A stretch of 64,000 nucleotides of DNA from Dyadobacter endophyticus (lineage in GTDB: Bacteria > Bacteroidota > Bacteroidia > Cytophagales > Spirosomataceae), in NCBI RefSeq assembly GCF_014641595.1, contig NZ_BMIA01000001.1, positions 1,922,426 through 1,986,425 on the forward strand, in the 5' to 3' direction. Positions 54,701-63,090 of this stretch are shown here, piece after piece. Made by a program: the position numbers and the translations under genes. A model generated the notes under the pieces. The model was not told the DNA's origin, made no database searches, and saw nothing but the letters and a program-made list of their open reading frames with translations. Within the stretch, counting starts at the first letter, position 1. Every line of letters starts with the position of its first letter.

Positions 54701-54998
54701 CGGTAACCGTCCCCCGCGACGTTCCTTTGATGAGGATATTCACCCCCACGAGGCCTTCCTTGCCCGTTCCCTCGGTCACCTTTCCACTGACGGTCCTTTC
54801 GTTGACAGACGCATTAATTGTCGAACGCACAAGTTTATACGTATACGCTTTGGCAAGCGTTTTTCCTGTCGCGGGCGAGGTCCCGTGGGCGCAGGTTTCG
54901 CCGGGAAGCACCGCCGAAAGCCCCAGGCACAGCATAAGCGCAACAGACCAGCACCCGCTGGGGAGCTTCCGTTCTAAAAACGTAATCTTTTTTTTCAT
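51720..54998 (-). CDS. SusC/RagA-family TonB-dependent outer-membrane transporter
   Basis: 1092 residues. Signal peptide; then a carboxypeptidase-regulatory-like domain (ERTVSGKVTEGTGKEG, GTVTDATGRYVL) at about 65-145. The plug domain follows (VKAREPNAISSLTGKVAGLT, YVVDGVPINTDSWNLS, LKGASAAALYGNRGQNGAII), and the barrel runs to the C-terminal FGANLNVTF. It imports the SusD ligand with TonB energy. A long leader precedes it, and no transmembrane anti-sigma or hybrid two-component sensor gene adjoins it, so its regulation is not visible in the gene order. Confidence 0.95.
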   Translation of the reverse strand: MKKKITFLERKLPSGCWSVALMLCLGLSAVLPGETCAHGTSPATGKTLAKAYTYKLVRSTINASVNERTVSGKVTEGTGKEGLVGVNILIKGTSRGTVTDATGRYVLRVDNEKDTLVFSFLGFLSQEMAVGNRTVIDVALSADQRQLNEVVVTALGIKKEKKAVGYSVSEVKGATMVKAREPNAISSLTGKVAGLTIAQSPDLLSSPQVTLRGRSGVLYVVDGVPINTDSWNLSPDDIETYSVLKGASAAALYGNRGQNGAIIITTKKGSGAKKGFTVDFNSSTQLQTGFNAIPKYQTEYGPGSDYEYAFKDGRGGGINDNDYNIWGPRFEGQLITQYNSPKDPKTGELVPIPWLARGKDNLTNFLRNGLLSTNNLAISSKNEFGDFRLSLSQTFQRGQMPNTKLGGTNVNISGGINAGKKVRFDASINYNRQYSPNYPTLDYGPASPIYIFTVWGGVDYDVNDLRNYWQPGKENAQQFNREYTIYDNPWLTAYEALKTYYKNDVYGFAQMNYKINDKLTFNARTNVSTWNRNRSTRAPISSNLYNFGFPNQAGGYSETYDTFWENNTEGSLKYEDRFGKDFGLNASVYGNLRSVKVTSLTGKTTKGLLVPGVYDLSNSVQPSTSANDFAKRWVGSVYGFVDMDYKDFLFLSLTGRVDRSSTMPKKNNTYFYPSASLSAVLSEVVDLPQAISFAKLRGSYANVASDFVDENFQYDIYKLLPTYASSAPWNNSYTGVSYTGTLYSDNLQAARVKTLELGLEMRFLHNRLGFDAAVFRNVEGPGIVSVPTSVTSGVSGVQRNAFTYIRKGVELGIDGTAVKNENLTWNVSANWSMNHKWLDKIDGVQQRDGNIHVGERADAYYIRDFQRDETGNIIVGSNGMPAYNPYNSRIGYYDNNFTAGINNTFTHKSFTLSFQVDGRFGGKVNNYMYTKQFGSGTAPESANEFRLKDWQNRDNPDYKGSVMTDGKRIVKGQLNTDQDGNVITDTREFAPNTVPVLWQAWATNYYQSNYIAAKNRTYVKLREVVLTYNFPAKLLSKTRFASAASLSLVGRNLLYFTGKYTKNIDLDQFTGTITSFQTPSVKSFGANLNVTF

Positions 54999-55591
54999 AA
55001 GTAATTGTTAATTAGCTGGTATTTCAAGGTCAATAAGGATTCATCAAAGGCTGGAAGCCTTCTTGCAGACATGCGCGTGGTGTGCGCGGGCGAAAACACC
55101 GGTTTCAACACCGGGCCGGAGCGCTGACCTTCGGCCGACAAAAGCCCGGCCACCGGTCGTTCAAAAATTAAGGTTTGCGGTTATTTCATGTACAGTCAGG
55201 CTTGTGAACAAATACTAAACAGTCTTTGGATTAGCACTACTTCAAAACATTCTGCGGCTGAAACCTAAAAGTAAAGTATAATTAAACAATCTAAAAGCAT
55301 TTGGCAATATTTATCTAAAAATTTAACATTATGTGCTCGATCACATCTTTATAGGTTTACAAATACTCTATATTTCAACCTTCCGATACAAAGATATTCT
55401 GTACTCCTCAGAAGCAATTTATCTTAATGTTAATTAATATTTAACTTTTAGATCTTCTCCGGATCTTCTTTACGCGATGAACTTTCGCCGCCTCCGATAC
55501 CACCGGCGATTGTGAAGTATTTGAGAACAAATCAAAACTTCTCATTCCCCTAATAATGACTTAACACCCGCGAGGCATCTTTGCGGCACTT
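54999..55591. promoter_or_regulatory. susC leader and divergent promoter region
   Basis: No gene is found in these 593 bases. On the minus strand TTG (55415-55417) and TATCTTTG (55389-55396) with 18 bases between them form a promoter candidate for susC, giving a leader of about 380 bases. Shorter near-matches (AGTATTTG) occur twice nearer the gene. On the plus strand CATCTTTG (55576-55583) lies just before the PHP gene with one mismatch to TAnnTTTG, which suggests its promoter. The region could hold regulatory RNA elements. Confidence 0.45.
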
Positions 55592-56776
55592 ATGAAGATA
55601 CTCCGCATCATACTGCTCGCTTTTTCCTCGTGGGTAATCTGGCTATTGGTATCCCAGTTCTTCTTCTGCCCTCGTTACCAGCTCAACGCGCCCATTCCTT
55701 TCGAAGGCCCTATAGTGTACAATCCATACGACTCGGTCGTCGCAGCACAATGGGTGAAATGCAACTTTCACGCGCACAGCCGCGCATGGGAGGGTGTGAC
55801 GAACGGGCACGGAACAGCATCCGACATTCATAATGCCTATAAAGCATTGCATTATGGCGTGCATTGTGTCTCAAACTATCACCACATCGACACAACCCAT
55901 TCTACCCGCGGCAATTATCTTTCGGCGTATGAGCACGGTTATAATATCCGGAAGACGCATCAGCTCGTACTCGGGAGCAACGAAGTGCAGTGGCTCGACT
56001 ACCTTTTTCCGCAAACCACTCACAATAAGCAACATGTACTGAGCCATCTCGCAGGTCCCGATAATGTAGTGATCCTGAACCATCCAGCGCTCAAAAACGG
56101 CTATACGGGAGAAGATCTGGCCCAGCTTACGCATTACGATTGCATGGAGGTGCTAAACCCATCTGTAACATCCACAGCCCAATGGGACGCGGCATTATCG
56201 GCCGGCAAGCGGGTATTTATTGTGGGCGATGACGATATTCACGACGTCATTTCCAAAAATCGGCTTGGTATACGATGTACTTTCGTGAATGTCAGGAACA
56301 ACTCCGCCGGAGAGGTAATTCATGCCTTGAAAACCGGGCAGAGCTACGGGGTAATTGTCGGAGAAAGCCAGCACCACGATTCCATTCCACAACTGAAAAG
56401 CCTTACCGTTCGACATGACACGATCATTGCCATCATGACGCGGAAAGCCCGTGAGGTAACCATCACGGGCCAAAACGGGAAGGTGCTCGCCATGGCTTGG
56501 GACACCGATCGCATCAGCCACCGCATCGTTCCCGAAGAACGTTATGCCCGGGCGACATTCAAATATGGAAACGGAACCGAGATTTTGCTGAACCCGGTAT
56601 TCTTTACGCCCAAAAACGGCTATCGACCGATGCCGGTTTATGAGAATTTCAACGAAACGATGTTCTTCCGGAGCGTAGGCTCATGCATTCTGGGTGGCTG
56701 GCTGCTGCTCTTCGTTCGACTCTTGCCCGGACAACGACCTCAACGTTACGGACGACGCAGACTGTCATGGCGATAG
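55592..56776 (+). CDS. PHP-domain metallophosphoesterase-like protein, membrane-anchored
   Basis: 394 residues. A signal anchor (about 7-25) leads to the PHP core VKCNFHAHSRAWEG, with HxH metal ligands, then VSNYHHID, ILNHPAL and VGDDDIHD. A membrane helix lies near the C terminus (SVGSCILGGWLLLFVRLL) followed by a basic tail, so both ends are anchored. PHP proteins hydrolyse phosphate esters with three metals. Its last ten bases overlap the start of the GT39-type gene (ATGGCGATAG). It diverges from susC, and its phosphoesterase motif matches the theme of that locus. Confidence 0.75.
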   Translation: MKILRIILLAFSSWVIWLLVSQFFFCPRYQLNAPIPFEGPIVYNPYDSVVAAQWVKCNFHAHSRAWEGVTNGHGTASDIHNAYKALHYGVHCVSNYHHIDTTHSTRGNYLSAYEHGYNIRKTHQLVLGSNEVQWLDYLFPQTTHNKQHVLSHLAGPDNVVILNHPALKNGYTGEDLAQLTHYDCMEVLNPSVTSTAQWDAALSAGKRVFIVGDDDIHDVISKNRLGIRCTFVNVRNNSAGEVIHALKTGQSYGVIVGESQHHDSIPQLKSLTVRHDTIIAIMTRKAREVTITGQNGKVLAMAWDTDRISHRIVPEERYARATFKYGNGTEILLNPVFFTPKNGYRPMPVYENFNETMFFRSVGSCILGGWLLLFVRLLPGQRPQRYGRRRLSWR

Positions 56777-58353
56777 AATACATCGAAAAATATCCCGTAA
56801 CCCTGCTGGTGATCATTTTTACGATCATCCGGCTGCTCATCGCCAACCTGATCGACCTCGGCAACGATGAAGTGTACTATTTCACCTACGCCGTCCTGCC
56901 CGACTGGAACCATTTCGATCATCCGCCGCTGGTGGGCATCTTTATCCGCATTTTCACCTTCAATCTGAACTGCAATTCCGAAGTATTCGTGCGGATGCCG
57001 GGCATTGTCGCAGCGGCCATAAATACCTGTCTAATAGCACATTTAGGCAACCTGATTAAGAATCAGAACACGGGCCTCATTGCAGCTTTACTTTATAACA
57101 CCTCTGTTTACAGCAGCATTCTGTGCGGCATTTTCATCCTCCCCGATTCGGTACAGCTCACATTCTGGCTGGCTGCATTGTATGCGATGCTACGCTGCAT
57201 CAAGGCTACCGGCCTATCCGATATTCACCGCTATTTGCTGCTTACCGGGCTCTTCATCGGCCTTGCGACGATGAGCAAAATACATGGCGTATTCCTCTGG
57301 CTCGGTTTTCTGGGATTTATCGCTTTCGACCGCCGCGGCTTGCTCAAAAGTCCTTATTTGTATATTTCAATAACCATTACCGCATTGCTCGTCTCGCCGG
57401 TTTTGTTCTGGAATTTTAGCAACGACTTCATTACCTGGCGATTCCATAGCGAACGCGTGACCTTCGGCGATAGCGGCATTAACATCAGATCCTTTTTGCG
57501 GACAACCATCGGTCAGGTTCTGTATGCCAATCCGTTCCAGGTCGTGATCTACCTGCTAGCCGGCAAAACGCTCGCGCGCAGGTTTTCGATCACCGCTACC
57601 ACGTCGGCCGCTACCACGTCGGCCGTCGACGCAACCTCGGCGGCATTGCTGTTATGGTGCAGCTTGCCCATCATCGCCTGTACCACGCTCGTTTCGCTTT
57701 TTCGCGACACGTTGCCGCATTGGAGCGGGCCCGGTTTTCTGGGACTCATGCTATTGGGCGCGGCCTGGGCAGACAAGTTTATATTCCCAAACCTTAACAA
57801 TCTTCCCAAAAAGCTGCTGGCAGGTTCAGTAGGACTCATTCTATTCGTTTTCGCGGCCGGCCCCATCCTCATCCGCTGCTACCCGGGCACGATGAGCCCC
57901 AAATCCTTCCCTCACACGGGCGCGGGCGACGCTACGCTGGATATTACCGGCTGGGAACAGCTGTTGCCCGCTTTCGAAAAACTCCGCAACGACGATATTG
58001 CCAGCGGCAGCATGAAGCGCGACGCGCCAATGGTCGTTCATAAATGGTTTCCGGGCTCGCACATTTACTATCACGTGGCGTATCCGCTCGGAATGCGTAC
58101 GGTGGGTATCGGGAAGCTGGAAGACCTTCACCAGTTCGCCTGGCTGAACAAACTTTACGGACAGGTATCAGCCGGCTCGGACGCGTGGTACATTACCCCA
58201 TCCAACAATTTCACCGATCCCGCAGAGCAATTTGCAGGTCAGTTTGAGCGGTTCGAAAAGGCCGGGACGATCACACAAAGGCGCAACAGCCGCGTGGCCC
58301 GGTATTGGTTTGTGTACAGGCTTAGAAATGCAAGGCTGACGGCCGACCAGTGA
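56767..58353 (+). CDS. GT39-family (PMT/ArnT-like) membrane glycosyltransferase
   Basis: 528 residues, about eleven membrane segments. After the first helix NLIDLGNDEVYYFTYAVLPD contains the acidic loop of the GT-C fold, and FDHPPLVGIFIRIF matches ArnT-like H-PPL. The C-terminal soluble part (about 390-528) is periplasmic. The acceptor may be linked to the PHP protein whose stop it overlaps. Two perfect 15-base tandem copies near 57.6 kb encode TTSA repeats in a loop. The ATG was chosen because translation must be coupled to the upstream stop; the longer frame overlaps it more. Confidence 0.85.
   Translation: MAIEYIEKYPVTLLVIIFTIIRLLIANLIDLGNDEVYYFTYAVLPDWNHFDHPPLVGIFIRIFTFNLNCNSEVFVRMPGIVAAAINTCLIAHLGNLIKNQNTGLIAALLYNTSVYSSILCGIFILPDSVQLTFWLAALYAMLRCIKATGLSDIHRYLLLTGLFIGLATMSKIHGVFLWLGFLGFIAFDRRGLLKSPYLYISITITALLVSPVLFWNFSNDFITWRFHSERVTFGDSGINIRSFLRTTIGQVLYANPFQVVIYLLAGKTLARRFSITATTSAATTSAVDATSAALLLWCSLPIIACTTLVSLFRDTLPHWSGPGFLGLMLLGAAWADKFIFPNLNNLPKKLLAGSVGLILFVFAAGPILIRCYPGTMSPKSFPHTGAGDATLDITGWEQLLPAFEKLRNDDIASGSMKRDAPMVVHKWFPGSHIYYHVAYPLGMRTVGIGKLEDLHQFAWLNKLYGQVSAGSDAWYITPSNNFTDPAEQFAGQFERFEKAGTITQRRNSRVARYWFVYRLRNARLTADQ
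57596..57625 (+). repeat. Perfect 15-base tandem duplication
   Basis: CTACCACGTCGGCCG occurs twice in tandem and adds five residues (ATTSA twice) to a loop of the GT39-type protein without changing frame. Confidence 0.85.
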
Positions 58354-58445
58354 CCGCCAAAAACTTCCACAATATTTTCCCCCTCCCATACAACCATTTC
58401 CTGATCTTGCTGCCTCTTTGACACGAATACGCTAAAAATCCCTGC

Positions 58446-58955
58446 ATGACCTCGGAAGCCGATTTGATAAGTGGTTGTCTTTTAAATGATCGCATTGCCC
58501 AGCGACAGCTGTACGACCGCTACAAAAAAGCGATGTACACGCTCGCCTACCGCATTACCGGTGATTTCGACGATGCCAATGATGTTTTGCAGGATGCTTT
58601 CATGGAAGTATTTAAACATTTGAATCAATTCCGGGGCGAGTCCACGCTCGGCGCGTGGGTGAAACAGATCGTTGTACGGAAATCGACGAAGAAGAAACGG
58701 CTGGTGATCTGGCAAAATGTGGACGAATATATGGGCGAAGGGATTGACTGGGGCGAATCGGAAATCAATACAGCACATCTTGAAACGGCGGTATTATCGC
58801 TGCCGGATGGTTTCCGCACCATTTTCGTACTTGCCGAAGTAGAAGGTTACACGCACCGCGAAATTGCGGTAATGCTTAACATTTCGGAAGGCACCTCTAA
58901 ATCACAATTGTTTCATGCCAAAAGAAAGCTCCGCGCGATGCTTTCGGCCAACTAA
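58446..58955 (+). CDS. ECF RNA polymerase sigma-70 factor
   Basis: 169 residues. Region 2 includes GDFDDANDVLQDAFMEVFKHL and region 4 LPDGFRTIFVLAEVEGYTHREIAVMLNISEGTSKSQLFHAKRKL. It heads a three-gene operon with spacing of 15 and 11 bases, followed by an anti-sigma candidate and a DUF4097-like protein. It is more distant from the sigma factor at 13 kb. Confidence 0.94.
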   Translation: MTSEADLISGCLLNDRIAQRQLYDRYKKAMYTLAYRITGDFDDANDVLQDAFMEVFKHLNQFRGESTLGAWVKQIVVRKSTKKKRLVIWQNVDEYMGEGIDWGESEINTAHLETAVLSLPDGFRTIFVLAEVEGYTHREIAVMLNISEGTSKSQLFHAKRKLRAMLSAN

Positions 58956-58970
58956 CTGACACCGATTCGA

Positions 58971-59537
58971 ATGGAAAAGAACCATACAAACCTTCAAAAT
59001 GCGCTCCGACGCTTTCCTGCATATGAACCGGGAGAAGAGGTATGGAACGCCCTGAACGAAAATCTGCTGGCGCAGCCGCTTCGCCAGGCGCTTTCCGAAA
59101 TGCCCGCCTACGAACCGGACGAGAAGCTTTGGGACCTGATCGACCGGAAAAGTGTACGGCAACAGCGCTTGAAATGGGGTTATGCAGCCGCAATGCTCCT
59201 GATCGGCGCAGGGATCGCCTGGCTGATGCTGCCGGCCGATGGGCCACGTGTTGCCTACTCGCAGGAGCCGGTTGACGAGCGGCTGCAAATGGAAGCCGTC
59301 ATTAAGACCGATCGGCAATACCGGTTATTGAAAACGTATTGCGAAACGGAAACGCTGGTTTGCAACAGCAGCGAATACCGATCGTTGCGGCAAGAGTACG
59401 AGCGGTTAAGTTCCGCCGCCGACCAACTGGTCCACGCCATCGGCAATTACAACACCGAGCCGGAGCTTTTGAGGCAATACAATGAAATTGAAAGACAAAA
59501 AACGGACATTCTGAATGCGATGGCCAAGATGATTTAA
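58971..59537 (+). CDS. Anti-sigma candidate with duplicated helical motif
   Basis: 188 residues. Two similar segments precede a membrane helix at about 66-83: FPAYEPGEEVWNALNENLL and MPAYEPDEKLWDLIDRK. Each has the PxYEPxExxW pattern used by Bacteroidota anti-sigma tails. The periplasmic part is helical and has no zinc motif. Its position after the sigma factor supports the call. There is no experimental-type evidence in the sequence. Confidence 0.65.
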   Translation: MEKNHTNLQNALRRFPAYEPGEEVWNALNENLLAQPLRQALSEMPAYEPDEKLWDLIDRKSVRQQRLKWGYAAAMLLIGAGIAWLMLPADGPRVAYSQEPVDERLQMEAVIKTDRQYRLLKTYCETETLVCNSSEYRSLRQEYERLSSAADQLVHAIGNYNTEPELLRQYNEIERQKTDILNAMAKMI

Positions 59538-59548
59538 GCACCTTAATC

Positions 59549-60448
59549 ATGAATATACTTCTTAATAAAATCCGAAAACTACCCTTGCTCGCGCTCCTTG
59601 CGTGGGCGTCCGGGAGCTTGCCTGCTTACGCGCAGGGAAAATTGCAGGTCGCTACCAAAAGGATCGAAAGGACGGTCAGCGCACCGGCCGTGCGCACACT
59701 CTATATCAGCGCGGAAAAGGCCGACATCGAGATTGTGACGTGGGACAACGCCGATATTGCCGTGATCATGGAGCTTTCCGCCCGCCATCCCGACCGCGCC
59801 ACGGCTACGCAGGACCTTTCCAAATTGCAGTATATCGCCGACCGCAACGGCAGGGACTATTTTCTGCGCAATTATATTGTACTAAAAGAAGGAGAAAGCA
59901 AACCTGTCTCGAACCTCAAAGCCCGGTATACGATCCATTTGCCCGCTTCGTGTGCCGTAGACCTAAAAAACTCGTTCGGCACCATTACACTGCGCGGGTT
60001 GACCAACCAGCTGAACCTGAAAGCCGATTTCTGCACGACGAGCCTGACCGGATTAAGTGGAAAAGGGGCCCTGCAAACCACATTCGGCGAACTTTCGGGC
60101 AACGAGCTCGCGGGCACATTTACCTTTTCGAGCGACCATACCAACGTCCGCCTGGAACAGATCGCCGGGGCCATTCGCATCGATGCGGCCTATGGCAACG
60201 TCGAAATATACCCGACCGTGGGGCTTACAAGCCTTGGGATACACTCCAAAAAGGCCGAAGTAATGCTCCTGACAAAGAACTGGCAGCATTTCGACTACAC
60301 CATCAACGGCGCTTACGCCACTATGAAACTCCCCAACGGTTTCAAGTGGAAACGCAACACCGCCGATTTCAAAGAAGCTTTTTTTTCCCGCAACCAGCTC
60401 GCCAGCGTCGATATCAACGCCGAGTTCGGAAGGGTTACGATTAAATAA
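59549..60448 (+). CDS. Secreted DUF4097-like beta-helix protein
   Basis: 299 residues. Signal peptide ends in LPAYAQG. The rest is a series of short beta strands with DLKNSFGTITLRGLTNQLNL, TTFGELSGNELAGTFTF and DAAYGNVEIYPTVGL, typical of the DUF4097/adhesin-type beta helix. Such proteins often lie after ECF sigma and anti-sigma genes in Bacteroidota. The third gene of the operon; likely an envelope protein whose expression or sensing is linked to the sigma factor. Confidence 0.75.
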   Translation: MNILLNKIRKLPLLALLAWASGSLPAYAQGKLQVATKRIERTVSAPAVRTLYISAEKADIEIVTWDNADIAVIMELSARHPDRATATQDLSKLQYIADRNGRDYFLRNYIVLKEGESKPVSNLKARYTIHLPASCAVDLKNSFGTITLRGLTNQLNLKADFCTTSLTGLSGKGALQTTFGELSGNELAGTFTFSSDHTNVRLEQIAGAIRIDAAYGNVEIYPTVGLTSLGIHSKKAEVMLLTKNWQHFDYTINGAYATMKLPNGFKWKRNTADFKEAFFSRNQLASVDINAEFGRVTIK

Positions 60449-60574
60449 AAACGGGTGCTTAACTATTAGTCATGAAAGTAAAATAACCCTCCTCTTAACA
60501 ATTTAAAATACTGACAAACAACGGCCTATCGACAACACATTTACAACTTTTAACCTGAACCCAACTGTTGTTTA

Positions 60575-61807
60575 ATGCAAAAAGGCGTATTGTTCGTCCT
60601 GTCCCTGCTCGTCTCCCTCGTCGCACACGCGCAGGACACCGTCAGCGTATCCTATTCCGAAGAAGCTGACACACTGGTCAAACAGCGATTCATCGACCGG
60701 TATGAAAATGTATTTATGACCAAAGTGGCAACGAGACATATGGTGAAGATCGGGCTGTCGCAATACTATCAGGCGATTGCATTTCCATTACAGGACGACA
60801 AAATATTGAACAATACATCCTTGCAGCTCGGGTACGAGTTCAAGTTTCTGCCCGCATTTTCAATCGCCCTGGCGGGCCATATGCCTTTCCTGGACCTGAA
60901 TATTCCGTTAAAGGGACTTGTTCAGTACACGGTAATGGATGCGCAGCTCAGATGGTTCGTGGGAATGCGGAGACGGATCAAAAAAGGCCTGAGTGCCAAC
61001 AATTTCAGCGGAAATTACATTGGTGTCTTTTACAATGTCCCAGGGACCGTCGATCATTACAATCCCAAAATAGGGTTAAGATTGGGTATTCAGAGAAGGT
61101 TTCTGAACCGCGGCTTCATGGATTTTAATTTTTCAGTACATAAACGAGTCGATAAGGTAGAATGCTCAACCCAGGCCATTCTGGGCATTGCTTTCGGGGA
61201 CTGGAAAAGGATAAACAGGGCGCCGCTTTGCGACATTCTCTTTTGCGACGAACAAATCCGGAATCAATGGAAAGTTCGGCTGCCGGAAATAACGGTAGGC
61301 TACTATTTGAACAGACTGAAAGCTGGCGTCGCATTTGAGCAAAAGTTGTCCGACTGGCCGCTTAGTTTAAATTTCCAGCTGGACGCTGCTATGAACAATG
61401 GGTTCAATTTAATTAGGGTAAAAAACAATATCTATGGCTATGAAACAGATTACAAGAATGTTTATTCCCGCGAGAAGATTGTCTCATTCTCTATTCAGCC
61501 CAGGTATTACGCTTTCACAAAAGCCCAGCAACTCAAAGGGAGGAGCCGCAATGGGCTGTCCGGCCTGTATGCAGGGGTTAACACCGAATATTATTATTAC
61601 AAAGGCAGCCATGGGCACGCGGTGTATGATAATCTTCGAAGTGAAGACAGTATCATCAACGCCGGTCCACTTATAGGTTTCCAGCTGCGTTTGTTCAACC
61701 ACGGCTATTTCGACTGTAACACCTCGTACAATTTTCAGGATTATTTAAAAAGTACCCAAACAGACTTTGGATTTCGTACCAATATCACGCTAGGCCTGGC
61801 CTTCTGA
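60575..61807 (+). CDS. Outer-membrane beta-barrel candidate, first of a four-gene operon
   Basis: 410 residues with a signal peptide (VLSLLVSLVAHAQ). The mature protein has repeated amphipathic strands (KIGLSQYYQAIAFPL, LQLGYEFKFL, YAGVNTEYYYYKG) and the C-terminal ending NITLGLAF, with the aromatic final residue of outer-membrane barrels. No family recognised. Downstream genes follow after 35, 11 and 1 bases. Confidence 0.6.
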   Translation: MQKGVLFVLSLLVSLVAHAQDTVSVSYSEEADTLVKQRFIDRYENVFMTKVATRHMVKIGLSQYYQAIAFPLQDDKILNNTSLQLGYEFKFLPAFSIALAGHMPFLDLNIPLKGLVQYTVMDAQLRWFVGMRRRIKKGLSANNFSGNYIGVFYNVPGTVDHYNPKIGLRLGIQRRFLNRGFMDFNFSVHKRVDKVECSTQAILGIAFGDWKRINRAPLCDILFCDEQIRNQWKVRLPEITVGYYLNRLKAGVAFEQKLSDWPLSLNFQLDAAMNNGFNLIRVKNNIYGYETDYKNVYSREKIVSFSIQPRYYAFTKAQQLKGRSRNGLSGLYAGVNTEYYYYKGSHGHAVYDNLRSEDSIINAGPLIGFQLRLFNHGYFDCNTSYNFQDYLKSTQTDFGFRTNITLGLAF

Positions 61808-61842
61808 CGCCCACAACTCCCGGTAATTAAGCACATAACTCC

Positions 61843-62232
61843 ATGACACGCACCGCAAAAAAGTGGGTTGGCATCGCTTTGCCCATCATCGTCGTCTTGT
61901 CGATGCTGATTCGGTACAGGCTCGGAAATACACCTGCACAAAATGACTTGCAAGCCAACTACCATCGCACCCGAATGCATATCGGCCGGCAGCTCATGAA
62001 CCTCCGACACGAATTGGGGACGAAACAAATAAATGTTTCACAAAACACTGCCCTTGAAATACGAATGCTCTGGGATGACCGGGATGTGCTTTACAGTGCT
62101 CTAAATGGCCGGAAAAGTCGTTTCCAGTCCGACAGTCTCATCAAGCTGGAAAGGTTGATCGACCGCCAGGCATCCTTACCAACCGTTCTCAGGGAAATTG
62201 AACGAATTGAAAGAATCAATGATACAGACTAG
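61843..62232 (+). CDS. Small hypothetical membrane-anchored protein
   Basis: 129 residues. One membrane helix at about 8-24 after a basic start (MTRTAKKW), then a charged helical domain (ANYHRTRMHIGRQLMNLRHE, LIKLERLIDRQ). No family recognised. It is tightly packed between the barrel candidate and the metallophosphoesterase lipoprotein. Confidence 0.6.
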   Translation: MTRTAKKWVGIALPIIVVLSMLIRYRLGNTPAQNDLQANYHRTRMHIGRQLMNLRHELGTKQINVSQNTALEIRMLWDDRDVLYSALNGRKSRFQSDSLIKLERLIDRQASLPTVLREIERIERINDTD

Positions 62233-62243
62233 CCATCGAAGCC

Positions 62244-63089
62244 ATGAAAAACAAAAGGAATGTTCTCAAACTACTGCACAATGCCAAACAATACCTGACC
62301 ACGCTGGCCTTCCTGTCCCTGCTCGCACTCCTGACTTCCTGCGACCAATTCGAATTCAGCCCCAACCAGTCGTTCGACCATTCGAGCCCATCCAACCTGA
62401 ATGCGCAAAATCTCGCCCGGCTCCGGCAAAACGCAGAAGATGACACCGTGACGATTGTCTTTGCCGGTGACACCCAGCGATGGTATGACGAGCAGGAAAG
62501 GTTTGTCAAAAAGGTAAACAGCCTCACGAACGTCGACCTCGTACTGCTGGCTGGCGATATTTCGGATTTTGGGTTATTGCAAGAATTTAAATGGGTTCAA
62601 AAGCGGCTTTCCGCTTTACGCGCGCCTTATTTCGGTATAATAGGCAATCACGACATGGTGGCTAACGGCAGGCAAATCTTCCGGCAAATGTTCGGGCCGT
62701 TGAACTATTCATTTGTGTACGGGGGCATCAAATTCATCGCGCACAATACCAACGGACTGGAAGCTCCGGGTGAAAATATCCCCGACCTGGGCTGGCTCTC
62801 ACGCGAACTGAGGAACATGGAGGGTGCTTCGTATATGGTTACCGTTTCGCATGTACCTCCCTTCAATGCGCTGGAATTCGGCCCCGCTGCAGTGAAACCG
62901 TACACCGATTTGCTGCGAAATGCTCCCAATTTGCTACTCTCCCTACACGGCCATGTTCATCTGCACCAGGACTTTTATCCGTTCGGCGATAGGGTGCACT
63001 ATATCACGAGTTTTTCTTTCAAACAAAGCGCATTTGTCCTACTCCAAATCGTCGACGGCAAAGTGCTGAAATCCATCATCAACTACTGA
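62244..63089 (+). CDS. Metallophosphoesterase lipoprotein
   Basis: 281 residues. Lipobox LLTSC at about residue 33. Metallophosphoesterase motifs: VFAGDTQRWYD, LAGDISDFG, IGNHDMV, VSHVPP and LHGHVHLHQ. The first motif has a D-T-Q variant of the usual DxH, which suggests altered metal geometry. It is anchored in the envelope and could cleave a surface or periplasmic phosphodiester. One base separates it from the next barrel gene. Confidence 0.82.
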   Translation: MKNKRNVLKLLHNAKQYLTTLAFLSLLALLTSCDQFEFSPNQSFDHSSPSNLNAQNLARLRQNAEDDTVTIVFAGDTQRWYDEQERFVKKVNSLTNVDLVLLAGDISDFGLLQEFKWVQKRLSALRAPYFGIIGNHDMVANGRQIFRQMFGPLNYSFVYGGIKFIAHNTNGLEAPGENIPDLGWLSRELRNMEGASYMVTVSHVPPFNALEFGPAAVKPYTDLLRNAPNLLLSLHGHVHLHQDFYPFGDRVHYITSFSFKQSAFVLLQIVDGKVLKSIINY

Positions 63090-63090
63090 C

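Noticed and set aside
49077..54998. Calling the SusCD locus a glycan utilisation locus
   Set aside because: No glycoside hydrolase, lyase or carbohydrate esterase adjoins it; only phosphoesterases do.
59602..60444. 280-codon frame overlapping the DUF4097-like gene on the same strand
   Set aside because: It is Arg/His/Pro-rich, as expected for an out-of-frame read of GC-rich coding DNA; the DUF4097 frame has a signal peptide and beta repeats.
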